Positions 1 to 8,070 of a DNA stretch of 64,000 nucleotides are shown one piece after another. The translations under genes were made by a program, and so were the position numbers. Numbering within the stretch: the first letter of the stretch is position 1; each line of letters begins with the position of its first letter. Source of the DNA: Nocardia goodfellowii (GTDB lineage Bacteria; Actinomycetota; Actinomycetes; Mycobacteriales; Mycobacteriaceae); contig NZ_JAGGMR010000001.1 of the NCBI RefSeq assembly GCF_017875645.1, positions 3,596,001 through 3,660,000 of the forward strand, written 5' to 3'. The notes under the pieces are model-generated. The model made no database searches. It had not been told where the DNA came from and saw only the letters and a list, made by a program, of their open reading frames with translations.

Positions 1-2
1 GG

Positions 3-362
3 CACGGCTACACCTACGGCGGCCACGCCGCGGCCGCCGCGGCTGCCCTGGCCAACCTCGAGATCATCGAACGCGAGAATTTGCTGGAAGAGTCCCGGCG
101 TCTCGAGTCGACCCTGCACCGCAAGCTCGCCCCGTTGGCCGAGCATCCCCGTGTCGCCGAAATCCGTAGCGGCCTGGGCGCGGTCGCCGCCGTCCAGCTC
201 GCCGACCCCGCCGAAGGGCTTCCCTTCGTGAAAACCCTCCGCGCCCACGGCATCTCGAGCCGCGCCGCCGGCCAGGGCGCCATGCAGATCTCCCCGTCCT
301 TCGTCATGACCGACGACCAGGTCGACGAACTCGTCGAAGGCTTCACCAAAGCCCTCGGCTAG
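3..362 (+). CDS. Class III (PLP-dependent) aminotransferase, C-terminal part
   Basis: This is the last 119 residues of a gene that begins before the window. The opening HGYTYGGHAAAAAAALANL matches the segment of class III aminotransferases just after the PLP-binding lysine region, where GHT-YGGHP-type sequence precedes a long helix. The rest (GLGAVAAVQLADP, then SSRAAGQGAMQISPSFVMTDDQVDELVEGFTKAL) is the small C-terminal domain that closes over the active site. The substrate cannot be told from the tail; omega-amino acid, GABA or diamine transaminases are all possible. It converges on the DUF1152 gene, with 7 bp between the stops. Confidence 0.8.
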   Translation, partial: HGYTYGGHAAAAAAALANLEIIERENLLEESRRLESTLHRKLAPLAEHPRVAEIRSGLGAVAAVQLADPAEGLPFVKTLRAHGISSRAAGQGAMQISPSFVMTDDQVDELVEGFTKALG

Positions 363-369
363 CGGCGGT

Positions 370-1329
370 TCAGTGCGGAAACACCCGCGGCTCGCGAAGC
401 TGGATCCCGGCGCGGTAGCGGCCGATCCGGTGCTGGACGTCGATCATGCCGAGGGTGTCCTCGAGCATCGGCAGATAGGCGTTGTGGGCGGCCAGGCCGG
501 GTAGGTCGAAGGTGAAGTACATCGCCATCAGCGGGTTGACGAAAAGGTTGTCGACGCGTCGGCCGCCGACCCGGACGTGGCCGTGCCGGCCGAGCGTCGC
601 GGCGGCGATCTGCCCGTTGACCAGGCTCGGGCGCAGCGGGGTGAGCGCGGCGGCGTGTTCGACGGCATCGCGATAGCGCCGGGCCTCCGACGACGAGCCC
701 GGTATCGAGAACGCGCCCAAATAGGCTCCGGCGGCATCCAATTCGGCGATGTTCTCCAGGACATGCACGTGGTTCACGCCATGGAACGCGTCGATCCCGA
801 ACCCGATGCCGGCGACCAGGCGGACCGGCACCTCGTCCAGACCGGCCACCGCGGCCAGGCTCGTCGCGTCTTCCTCCGGTGTGCCGAGCGTCTTCTCGTC
901 ACCGCGCAGCAGGATGTCGGTGCCGCCGTCGACCAGCACGATGGCGTCGATGCCCAGGGTCGTCAGCAGCGTGCGATAGCCGGCTCGCAGTCCGCGTACC
1001 CCGGTGCGCGGGAAGGCGTAGACGGTCGAGGGCAGGTCGTGCTCGTCCAGCCAGATCGACAGCGCTCGTTCCGGAAAGTAGCACTCCGGTCCGTCGAGGT
1101 GCGGTGTCACCGCGACGACGTGCTCGTCGATCCATCCGTAGGGATCGACGTCACCCAGCTCGGTGAACGACAGGTTCGCCAGATGCACCGTGACGCCCGC
1201 GTCGAGCAGCGCGAAAGCCACCGGGAGCCCGGCATATACGTCGAACCCACCGCCTGCCCCGGCGATCAGGACCGAGGCGCATCCGTCGAGTCGCCGGAAG
1301 ATCTCCGGGCCCCGCATCAGTTCGCCCAT
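370..1329 (-). CDS. DUF1152 domain-containing protein
   Basis: A 319-residue soluble protein matching the DUF1152 family along its length. Visible landmarks are the glycine-rich N-terminal strand-turn SVLIAGAGGGFDVYAGLP, the acidic VLVDGGTDILLRGDEKTLGTPEEDATSLAA segment, and GIGFGIDAFHGVNH. The N-terminus resembles a nucleotide or phosphate-binding loop, but the family has no assigned reaction that I know of. The ATG at 1329 is the first in frame. It is transcribed toward the aminotransferase and away from the acetyltransferase remnant. Function unknown. Confidence 0.75.
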   Translation of the reverse strand: MGELMRGPEIFRRLDGCASVLIAGAGGGFDVYAGLPVAFALLDAGVTVHLANLSFTELGDVDPYGWIDEHVVAVTPHLDGPECYFPERALSIWLDEHDLPSTVYAFPRTGVRGLRAGYRTLLTTLGIDAIVLVDGGTDILLRGDEKTLGTPEEDATSLAAVAGLDEVPVRLVAGIGFGIDAFHGVNHVHVLENIAELDAAGAYLGAFSIPGSSSEARRYRDAVEHAAALTPLRPSLVNGQIAAATLGRHGHVRVGGRRVDNLFVNPLMAMYFTFDLPGLAAHNAYLPMLEDTLGMIDVQHRIGRYRAGIQLREPRVFPH

Positions 1330-1410
1330 GTCGATTCACCGGGGATGCAGGTGTGCCACGTCATGCGCCGGACTATAGGTCGGCCTGCGCCGCAACGGGA
1401 TTCGCGCAGT

Positions 1411-1885
1411 TCAGAGGGTGCGGGTCAGGAAGATGCTGTGGGGGTCGTCGGTGTAGTCGGCGAAGGGACCGCACGGTTCGAAGCCGTGGCGCTGGTAGAG
1501 GCGCAGGGCGGGGGGCGAAGAAGTCGGCGGTGCCGGTTTCCAGACTGAGGCGGGTGTAGCCGCGGGTGCGCGCCTCGGCGATGAGGTGGGTGAGCAGGGC
1601 GGCGGCGATGCCTCGGCCGGTGTGGCCGGTGGCGGTGCGCATGGACTTGATCTCACCGTGGGTGGGGTCGAGCTCCTTGAGGGCGGTGCAGCCGACCAGG
1701 GTGTCGCCCGCGCGGGCGGCCCAGAAGGTGATCTCCGGTTTGCGGAGTTCATCCAGGTCGAGCGCGTGCACGCTGTCTTCGGGGGAGTTGGCGTACATAT
1801 CCGCGAGATGCTGGGTGAGCAGGGCGGCGATGTCCGGTCCGCTGAGGTCGTCGACGGAGATGCGCAGAGGTGAATGGCTGGACAT
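1411..1885 (-). pseudogene. GNAT N-acetyltransferase interrupted by a one-base frameshift
   Basis: A GNAT acetyltransferase of about 157 residues is split over two frames. From ATG 1885 one frame reads MSSHSPLRISVDDLSG through the acetyl-CoA loop (TGHTGRGIAAALLTHLIAEA) to LSLETGTADFFAP. The expected end, ALRLYQRHGFEPCGPFADY to FLTRTL, lies in another frame ending at 1411. The switch falls in a run of six G on the + strand (1510-1515; six C on the coding strand). Removing one base restores a continuous protein of normal family length. Both halves are intact and family-like, so this is either a recent mutation, a phase-variable homopolymer or a sequencing error. Divergent from the acyl-CoA synthetase. 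Confidence 0.8.
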
Positions 1886-2013
1886 CGGTCCATCATCGCC
1901 GAATCCGGGGGACCGGTCGCGCCGGGGCATCCGGTCGACGAATCGATGTGACAGACCATACTCTGAGGGCACATGCCCGCAGGGTGGCCGTGGACAGCAG
2001 AGGAGGCCGGGTC

Positions 2014-3645
2014 ATGCAACTCGCCAACCCGATCGGTGCCGCGGTGGGTGCCGCGCGCCGGGTGGCCGACGAAGCATATTACGCGGCGTTGGCGGTGCGG
2101 GCGGGGCTGGTGACGCCGGAGCGACCGGACCGGCTCGCGAAAATGGGTGTGGCGGTACTGCGTTCGGGCATGATGGGCGGTCTGGTCACCGTCGCCGCGC
2201 AGCGCTACCGCGATCGCGCCGCCGTCATCGACGAACTCGGCGCCGTCACCTTCCGCGAACTCGACGAGCGCACAACGGCTTTGGCGAACGCATGGCGGGC
2301 TCGCGGCCTGCGTGACGGTGAAGGTGTCGCGATCCTGGCGCGCAATCATCGGGGATTCCACTACGCGGTATTCGCCGCCGCCAAATGCGGTGCCCGAATC
2401 GTCTTGCTGAACACCGATTTCGCGGGCCCGCAGCTGCGCGAGGTGGTCACCCGCGAGGGCGCCGATCTGCTGGTCTACGACGACGAATACGCCGGAATCC
2501 TGGGCGATCTCACACCCCTGCGGGGCCGTTACCGGGCCTGGACCGACAAGCCGGGCGTCGACACCCTGGACAACCTGATCGCGAGCGGGGCGCGCACCCC
2601 ACCCCGGCGCGCCACCACCTCTGCGCGCATCATTCTGCTGACCAGCGGCACGACCGGCACCCCAAAGGGCGCGCCGCGTAGTGAGCCGAGTTCCCTTGCC
2701 CCGCTGGGCGCGATCCTCGGCCGAGTTCCCTTCCGCGCGCGGGAAACCACCGAATGCCCCGCGCCCCTGTTCCATACGCTCGGTTTCGCGCACCTCATGA
2801 TGGCCGTCGGATTCGGTTCCACGCTCATCATCCGCCGCCGCTTCGACCCGCAGACCGTCCTCGACAGCCTCGACAAGCACGGTGCGACGGCCCTGATCGC
2901 GGTCCCGGTGATGTTGCGGCGACTGGTCGACCTGCCCCCGGAATCCCGGTCGGAAAAGGATCTTTCGCGCCTGCGCATCATCTTCGTCGCGGGCTCGCAA
3001 CTGGGCGCGGATCTGTGTCAGCGCGTCACCGAGGTGTTCGGCCCGGTGGTCTACAACGTGTACGGCTCCACCGAGGTGGCCTACGCGACTATCGCCACCC
3101 CCGCCGATCTCGCGGCGGAACCCGGCTGCGTCGGCACGCCCGCGCCGAGCACCACCGTGAAGATCCTGGACGAGAACGGTTTCGAGCTGCCTCCGGGCCG
3201 GACCGGGCGCATCTTCGTCGGCAACACCTACCAGTTCGAGGGCTATACCGGCGGCGGTGACAAGGATCGCGTCGGCAATCTCATGTCGACCGGCGATGTC
3301 GGCCACTTCGACCGCGCCGGAAGGCTTTTCGTCGACGGCCGGGACGACGACATGATCGTCTCCGGCGGCGAGAACGTCTTCCCGGGCGAGGTGGAGGAAC
3401 TGCTCGCGGCACATCCGGCCGTCGAGGAGGTCACCGCCTTCGGCGTCGAGGACGCCCGGCACGGACAGCGGCTGCGCACGGTTGTGGTTGTGCGGGAGGG
3501 CCATTCGCTCACCGAGGACGAGGTGCGCGACTACGTGCAGCAGAACCTGGCCCGGTTCAAGGTGCCGCGCGATGTGCTGTTCGTCGATGAACTGCCGCGC
3601 AACCCGACCGGGAAGGTGCTCAAACGCGTCCTGCGCGATCTGTGA
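2014..3645 (+). CDS. Acyl-CoA synthetase (AMP-forming, FadD family)
   Basis: A 543-residue ANL-superfamily enzyme that activates a carboxylic (probably fatty) acid to acyl-AMP and then acyl-CoA. The phosphate loop ILLTSGTTGTPKGAPR is at about residues 207-222, followed by YGSTE, the STGDVGHFD hinge motif, GGENVFPGEVEELL and the C-terminal catalytic lysine in NPTGKVLKRVL. The start is ATG 2014 because AGGAGG lies at 2001-2006; an in-frame ATG at 1870 would add unrelated sequence. It is followed by a convergent SDR gene 9 bp on. The FadD + SDR + AraC/VirS regulator arrangement recalls the mycobacterial mymA locus (analogy only). Confidence 0.9.
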   Translation: MQLANPIGAAVGAARRVADEAYYAALAVRAGLVTPERPDRLAKMGVAVLRSGMMGGLVTVAAQRYRDRAAVIDELGAVTFRELDERTTALANAWRARGLRDGEGVAILARNHRGFHYAVFAAAKCGARIVLLNTDFAGPQLREVVTREGADLLVYDDEYAGILGDLTPLRGRYRAWTDKPGVDTLDNLIASGARTPPRRATTSARIILLTSGTTGTPKGAPRSEPSSLAPLGAILGRVPFRARETTECPAPLFHTLGFAHLMMAVGFGSTLIIRRRFDPQTVLDSLDKHGATALIAVPVMLRRLVDLPPESRSEKDLSRLRIIFVAGSQLGADLCQRVTEVFGPVVYNVYGSTEVAYATIATPADLAAEPGCVGTPAPSTTVKILDENGFELPPGRTGRIFVGNTYQFEGYTGGGDKDRVGNLMSTGDVGHFDRAGRLFVDGRDDDMIVSGGENVFPGEVEELLAAHPAVEEVTAFGVEDARHGQRLRTVVVVREGHSLTEDEVRDYVQQNLARFKVPRDVLFVDELPRNPTGKVLKRVLRDL

Positions 3646-3654
3646 AGCGCTGCC

Positions 3655-4383
3655 TCACACCATGCCGAGCATCCGTCGCATGGTGTGCCTCAGCTGAACC
3701 GGGTCCGGAACTGCCGTACGAAACCATCCGGTGGGCGGCACGACGACCAGCCCGGCCCGCTGATGCTCGACACAGTCGACGATGGCATCGGCCACCGCCT
3801 CCGGGTCGGGCGCGTATCCGGGCGCGATGGTGCTGACGATGACGCCTTCTTCGGCCAGGCCACGGTGCAGGGCCGTGCCGAGGCCGACCACCGCGTGCTT
3901 GGTCGCCGAATACACCGCCGCGCCCAGGGATGCGGTGACCCCGATGGCCGACCCGATATTGACGATGTGACCGTGCCCCTGCTCGACGAATCGTATTCCC
4001 GCCAAGCGAGATCCGGTGATCACCGCGCGCAGATTGCAATCGATCTGCCGATCGGACTCGTCCTGCGATTCGGTGAGGAAGGTTCCGGCCGGCCCGACGT
4101 CGGCGGCGTTCACCACCACATCGAGTCCACCCAATCTGCGTTCGGCGTGCTCCAGGAATTCCGCGAACCGGCCGCTGTCGGTGACATCCACCGGCAACCC
4201 GACCACGTCGGCGCCGTGGATCCGATTCAGCTGCGCGGTGATCGCGCGTACCTTGCCCGGGTCCGGATCGCCGATGGCAACTTCGGCGCCCGCGGCCAAG
4301 AAGGCCAGTGCGGCCTCCTTGCCGATCCCGTAGGTGCCGCCGGTGATCGCGACTCGTGTTCCAGCAAGCGTCTTTTTCGGCAT
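3655..4383 (-). CDS. Short-chain dehydrogenase/reductase
   Basis: A 242-residue classical SDR. The Rossmann glycine motif is TGGTYGIG near the N-terminus, the NNAG-like motif is VNAADVG, and the catalytic YSATK (YxxxK) is present with GSA upstream. After the active-site helix the protein is short: IVSTIAPGYA leads quickly to the end, with a helical tail (LRHTMRRMLGMV) that may be a membrane or dimer contact. Substrate unknown; the neighbouring acyl-CoA synthetase suggests lipid or steroid chemistry. It is divergent from the first AraC regulator, and a variant copy of the regulators' 27-bp element lies 78 bp upstream of its ATG. Confidence 0.85.
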   Translation of the reverse strand: MPKKTLAGTRVAITGGTYGIGKEAALAFLAAGAEVAIGDPDPGKVRAITAQLNRIHGADVVGLPVDVTDSGRFAEFLEHAERRLGGLDVVVNAADVGPAGTFLTESQDESDRQIDCNLRAVITGSRLAGIRFVEQGHGHIVNIGSAIGVTASLGAAVYSATKHAVVGLGTALHRGLAEEGVIVSTIAPGYAPDPEAVADAIVDCVEHQRAGLVVVPPTGWFRTAVPDPVQLRHTMRRMLGMV

Positions 4384-4460
4384 GTTGTTTCGCCTACCTT
4401 GGTCTGCTCGACGATAGCTACAACGTTAGGCGCGCGGGTGCGCGGTGGCCATGCGATTAC

Positions 4461-4487
4461 AGGTCATGACCTTGCGCAAAGCGGTCA
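4461..4487 (+). promoter_or_regulatory. Variant copy of the AraC-cluster 27-bp element
   Basis: AGGTCA-N4-CTTGCG-N5-CGGTCA. The spacing is identical to the three perfect elements before the AraC genes and the centre CTTGCG is identical, but both flanking hexamers deviate from CGGCCA. No start codon lies 20 bp downstream, so it does not head a gene on the + strand. It sits between the SDR and the first regulator and could be an auxiliary operator for either. Confidence 0.45.
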
Positions 4488-4551
4488 CAAAGCGCGCTTT
4501 CGAACGAAATAGCTTGGCAATCAGGGGTTTAGGCCAGGAAGATACGATATT

Positions 4552-4590
4552 CGGCCACACCTTTCCGGCCACATTTTCGAACTTCGGCCA
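4552..4590 (+). promoter_or_regulatory. Cluster of three extra CGGCCA half-sites
   Basis: CGGCCA occurs at 4552-4557, 4566-4571 and 4585-4590, each preceded by T or C and followed by C. The hexamer is the half-site of the 27-bp elements in front of the AraC genes. The 4384-4698 gap therefore holds one variant element, three loose half-sites and one perfect element. No gene is visible in the gap itself. Confidence 0.45.
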
Positions 4591-4651
4591 CCCGCCGCCC
4601 CGGGTTCGCGAAAGGTTGCCGACCTGCCCAGCTCTCGACGCATGCGATGTT

Positions 4652-4678
4652 CGGCCAATGGCTTGCGGAAAGCGGCCA
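4652..4678 (+). promoter_or_regulatory. 27-bp element of AraC gene 1 (CGGCCA-N4-CTTGCG-N5-CGGCCA)
   Basis: Two CGGCCA hexamers 21 bp apart in the same orientation flank CTTGCG. The second hexamer ends exactly 20 bp before GTG 4699. AraC-family dimers typically bind direct repeats of about 21 bp. If transcription starts at the GTG, CTTGCG lies at -37 to -32, where a -35 box is expected. Confidence 0.65.
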
Positions 4679-4698
4679 TCCGCGACCACGATGTAGGC

Positions 4699-5733
4699 GT
4701 GACAGGGGAGCGGCGGCGGTCCGTGGCGAATGTGGCGATCCTTGCGGACGTCGCCCACCTGCACGGCCTCACCGCGAGCGATTGCCTGCGCGGCACCGGC
4801 ATTCCGCCGGAGGCGATCCGTACCCCGGGCGCGGAAATCGATGCCGCTCGAGAGCTCGCGGTGATCCGCAATGTCGTGACCAGGCTCGGCGACCCGCCGG
4901 GACTCGGCCTGGAGGCGGGCTTGCGCAGTCCGGCCACCGCCCACGGCGCCTTCGGGCTGGCGATGGTGAGCAGCCCGACGGTGCGGGCGGCGCTCGATAT
5001 CGCGGTGCGCTACCACCGGTTGTCGTCCTATATGCATTACTGGCACACCTACCGCGGCACCGAGGTGGTCGTCTGCCTGGACGACAGCGACGTGCCCGAG
5101 GACCTGCGCGGATTCCTGGTCGAGTGGGAGATTTCGGCGATCCTGATGAACTGGATGATCGCGCTGGGTACGCCGCCGCAGATCTTGCGCATCGAGCTGT
5201 CGGGCGGGCTGCGTGCCCGGCTCGGGCCGTTGCTGTCCGACCAATTCGAGATTCCCGTGGTGGACGGCGCGGGCCCGCACACCGCCGTCATCGACGCCAC
5301 CGACTTCGACCAGCCGATGCCGTTCGCCAATCCGATGACCGCGATCCTGGTCGAGGAGCAGTGCGCGGAGCTGCTGGAACGGCGGGGCCTGCGGCAAGGA
5401 TTCGCCGGATCGGTGCGTGAGGTGCTGATGCGCCGCATCAATGGCCGCGTCACCCAGGAGGAGGTGGCCGCGGTCTTGAACCTGAGCCTGCGCACCATGC
5501 GCCGGCGACTCGCCGAGGAGGGCACCTCCTATCGGCGGCTGTGTGTCGAGACCTATGGCAGCTTGGCCGAGGATCTGCTGTCGACGGGGCTCACGGTCGA
5601 GGATGTCGCCTATCGGATGGGTTATGCGGGGGCGCCGAGCTTTTCGAACGCGTTCAAGCAGTGGCGTGGTATCTCACCAGGGCGTTTCGCGCGCGACGCG
5701 GTCAGTGCGCGCTCGCATGCGGCGTGGCGCTGA
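4699..5733 (+). CDS. AraC-family transcriptional regulator, paralogue 1 of 3 (VirS-like)
   Basis: A 344-residue regulator. An N-terminal arabinose-binding-like sensor domain (PF12625 type, residues about 20-205) precedes a C-terminal pair of helix-turn-helix units (RVTQEEVAAVLNLSLRTMRRRLAEEG and LTVEDVAYRMGYAGAPSFSNAFKQW). GTG 4699 was chosen because the equivalent GTG opens both downstream paralogues and all three lie 20 bp after the shared element; an in-frame ATG at 4642 would lie upstream of the element. No clear Shine-Dalgarno sequence precedes the GTG, consistent with a leaderless mRNA. The ligand is unknown; relatives such as VirS control neighbouring lipid-modification genes. Confidence 0.88.
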   Translation: MTGERRRSVANVAILADVAHLHGLTASDCLRGTGIPPEAIRTPGAEIDAARELAVIRNVVTRLGDPPGLGLEAGLRSPATAHGAFGLAMVSSPTVRAALDIAVRYHRLSSYMHYWHTYRGTEVVVCLDDSDVPEDLRGFLVEWEISAILMNWMIALGTPPQILRIELSGGLRARLGPLLSDQFEIPVVDGAGPHTAVIDATDFDQPMPFANPMTAILVEEQCAELLERRGLRQGFAGSVREVLMRRINGRVTQEEVAAVLNLSLRTMRRRLAEEGTSYRRLCVETYGSLAEDLLSTGLTVEDVAYRMGYAGAPSFSNAFKQWRGISPGRFARDAVSARSHAAWR

Positions 5734-5810
5734 CGGTTCGGAAAGCCTTGCCGCGGTGCGTGATCAACTGTAGGCGGACAAGGAGGACGACACCGTGTCC
5801 TTACTATGTC

Positions 5811-5837
5811 CGGCCAGAAACTTGCGTGTCCCGGCCA
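5811..5837 (+). promoter_or_regulatory. 27-bp element of AraC gene 2
   Basis: CGGCCA-N4-CTTGCG-N5-CGGCCA, with the same spacings as the copies at 4652 and 6915. It ends exactly 20 bp before GTG 5858. The spacer bases differ from the other copies, so the match is not just a recent duplication of the whole region. Confidence 0.65.
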
Positions 5838-5857
5838 ACCGCGCGAAATCATGAGGT

Positions 5858-6895
5858 GTGGCCCTATGGGAATGGCAGCGTTCCGTCGCGCACGCGGCGA
5901 TCCTCGTCGACGTCGCTGACGACCATCAGGTGACCCGCGCCGATCTGCTGCGTGACACCGGCATCGATCCGGTGGTGCTGAAGACACCGGGCGCGGAGAT
6001 CACCGCCGCCCAGGAACTCGCGCTGGTGCGCAATCTCGTGACGCTGCTCGGCGATCCGGTCGGGCTGGGTTGCGCGGCGGGCACGCGCACCCGAGTGACA
6101 ACGCATGGTGTGCTGGGCATGGCGATCCTGAGCAGTCCGACCATTCGCTCCGCCCTGGACATCGGCCTGCGCTACATCAGTTTGATGACGTCCTTCGCCC
6201 GGTTGTGGCATATCGATCGCGGTGACGAGATCTGGCTCTATTTCGACGATACCGACGTACCGGCCGACCTCCGCGACTTTCTCGCCGAACGGGATGTCTC
6301 CGCGGTGCTCACGAACTGGTATCTGCTGCACGGCGAACCGCCCCAGATCACCCGCGCCGAACTCACGCCCGAACTGTTACCCCGGATCAAGCCACTGCTC
6401 GACGACTTCGGAATCCCGTGCAGCACAGCCGAAGAGGTGACGATGGCGGTGATCGACACCAGCGATGTCGACAAGCCGATGCCGCACGCGAGCCCGATGA
6501 GCGCGCTGCTGTTCGAGGAGCAGTGCGCCGAAATGCTGCAACGCCGGGGCCTGTGCGAGGGCGTGGCGGGGTCGGTGCGGGAAGTGCTGCTGCGTCAGAT
6601 GAACGGCCGCATCACCCAGGAGGACGTAGCCGACCGGTTGCACATGAGCCTGCGCACGATGCGCCGCCGTTTGTCCGAGGAGGGCACGTCCTATCGGCGG
6701 CTGTGCGTGGAAACCTACGGCGCTCTGGCCGAGGAACTGCTGGCCACCGGGCTCACCGTCGAGGATGTCGCCTATCGGATGGGCTACTCCGGGGCGCCGT
6801 CCTTCTCGAACGCGTTCAAGCAGTGGCGCGGTGTACCGCCCGGACGGTACGCACGCACGTTCAGCGATCGGCAGCGGCCGGCCGTGCACCACTGA
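5858..6895 (+). CDS. AraC-family transcriptional regulator, paralogue 2 of 3
   Basis: A 345-residue paralogue of the flanking regulators with the same sensor plus double-HTH layout. The N-terminus MALWEWQRSVAHAAILVDVADDH aligns with paralogue 3. The HTH region (ITQEDVADRLHMSLRTMRRRLSEEG and LTVEDVAYRMGYSGAPSFSNAFKQW) is nearly identical in the recognition helices, whereas the sensor domain is much more divergent. That predicts the same DNA target with different effectors. GTG 5858 is the start; GAGG lies very close to it and is a poor ribosome site. It has its own promoter element rather than reading through from gene 1. Confidence 0.88.
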   Translation: MALWEWQRSVAHAAILVDVADDHQVTRADLLRDTGIDPVVLKTPGAEITAAQELALVRNLVTLLGDPVGLGCAAGTRTRVTTHGVLGMAILSSPTIRSALDIGLRYISLMTSFARLWHIDRGDEIWLYFDDTDVPADLRDFLAERDVSAVLTNWYLLHGEPPQITRAELTPELLPRIKPLLDDFGIPCSTAEEVTMAVIDTSDVDKPMPHASPMSALLFEEQCAEMLQRRGLCEGVAGSVREVLLRQMNGRITQEDVADRLHMSLRTMRRRLSEEGTSYRRLCVETYGALAEELLATGLTVEDVAYRMGYSGAPSFSNAFKQWRGVPPGRYARTFSDRQRPAVHH

Positions 6896-6914
6896 TCCCG
6901 GCGCCTACGAACTT

Positions 6915-6941
6915 CGGCCAAAGCCTTGCGAATATCGGCCA
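6915..6941 (+). promoter_or_regulatory. 27-bp element of AraC gene 3
   Basis: CGGCCA-N4-CTTGCG-N5-CGGCCA ending exactly 20 bp before GTG 6962. Here the sequence just before the start (AAGTAT at -12 to -7) has A at -11 and T at -7, as expected of an actinobacterial -10 box for a transcript beginning at the GTG. Confidence 0.65.
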
Positions 6942-6961
6942 CAGGCGAGAAGTATCGTCAC

Positions 6962-8002
6962 GTGGCCTCATGGGAGTGGCGGCGCACGGTGACGAACTCG
7001 ATCGTTCTCACCGAGGTCGCTCAGGAGCACGGCGTCGGCCGAGACGAGATCCTGCGTGGCACCGGAATCGACCCCGCGCTGTTCGCCGAACCGGACGGGG
7101 AGGTCACCGCCGCACAGGAACTCGCGCTGGTCCGGAATCTGGTCACCCGCTTCGATGATCGGCCGGGGCTCGGGATCGAGGCGGGGCTACGTACCCGCCT
7201 CACCATGCACGGCGTATACAGCCTGGCTTTGATGAGCAGCCCGACCTTGCTCGAGGCGCTCGGAGTGCTCACTCGGTACTCCGCCTTGACCACCTCGTTC
7301 GGGCGGGTATGGCACGAGATCGAAGGTGCGGAGTACTCGCTGTTCCTCGATGACACCGAGTCGCCCCGGGACTTGCGAGCGTTTCTGCTGGAGCGGGATA
7401 TGGCTGCGGCACTCACCAATTGGCTGTTGGTGATGGGCGCCAAGCCGCCGCTGCTGCGGGTCGCCTTCGCGGGCGGGCTCAGCGCCCGGATGGCTCCCGT
7501 CTTCGAAAGCATCGACGTGCCCCTGCTCGACCGTGCCGATCCGCATCAGCTGGTACTCAATCTCGCCGAGCTCGGTGTGCCGATGCCGTTGGCGAGCCCG
7601 CTGACCGCGGCGCAGTTCGACAGGGAATGCGCGGAACTGCTGCAGCGCAGGGGTTTACACAAAGGCGTGGCGGGCTCGGTGCGCGAGGTCCTGATGCGCC
7701 AGATGAACGGCCGGGTCAGCCAGGAGGAGGTGGCGGCACAGTTGAATGTCAGTCTGCGCACCATGCGTCGCCGCCTGGCCGAGGAAGGTACCTCCTATCG
7801 GCAACTGTGCAGCGAGACCTACGGCAGTCTGGCCGAGGACCTGCTGTCCGCCGGACTCACCGTCGAGGACGTCGCCCACCGCATGGGCTACTCGGGCGCA
7901 CCGGCGTTCTCGACCGCCTTCAAGCAGTGGCGGGGCATCTCGCCGGGCCGGTTCGCCCGCGAGGTGGCCGCGCAGAGTCACCGGTCCGGCACCCTCCGGT
8001 AG
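6962..8002 (+). CDS. AraC-family transcriptional regulator, paralogue 3 of 3
   Basis: A 346-residue third paralogue. The sensor domain spans about residues 15-205. The HTH units are VSQEEVAAQLNVSLRTMRRRLAEEG and LTVEDVAHRMGYSGAPAFSTAFKQW. GTG 6962 aligns with the starts of the other two; a GTG-initiated leaderless transcript is likely. The recognition helix RTMRRRL is shared by all three, while YRQLCSETYG differs slightly from YRRLCVETYG. No enzyme gene follows directly; the next gene encodes a MoxR-type ATPase 68 bp downstream. Confidence 0.88.
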   Translation: MASWEWRRTVTNSIVLTEVAQEHGVGRDEILRGTGIDPALFAEPDGEVTAAQELALVRNLVTRFDDRPGLGIEAGLRTRLTMHGVYSLALMSSPTLLEALGVLTRYSALTTSFGRVWHEIEGAEYSLFLDDTESPRDLRAFLLERDMAAALTNWLLVMGAKPPLLRVAFAGGLSARMAPVFESIDVPLLDRADPHQLVLNLAELGVPMPLASPLTAAQFDRECAELLQRRGLHKGVAGSVREVLMRQMNGRVSQEEVAAQLNVSLRTMRRRLAEEGTSYRQLCSETYGSLAEDLLSAGLTVEDVAHRMGYSGAPAFSTAFKQWRGISPGRFAREVAAQSHRSGTLR

Positions 8003-8070
8003 AAAATCGCTGTCCAGGCCGTGGCCGCCGCGGGTACCGTCCTCCCGGATGTCGAACGGGGAGGACAAGG

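Noticed and set aside
1886..3504. Long - strand frame antisense to the acyl-CoA synthetase, joined to the acetyltransferase C-terminus
   Set aside because: Only the part below 1885 matches a family; the rest mirrors the synthetase gene.
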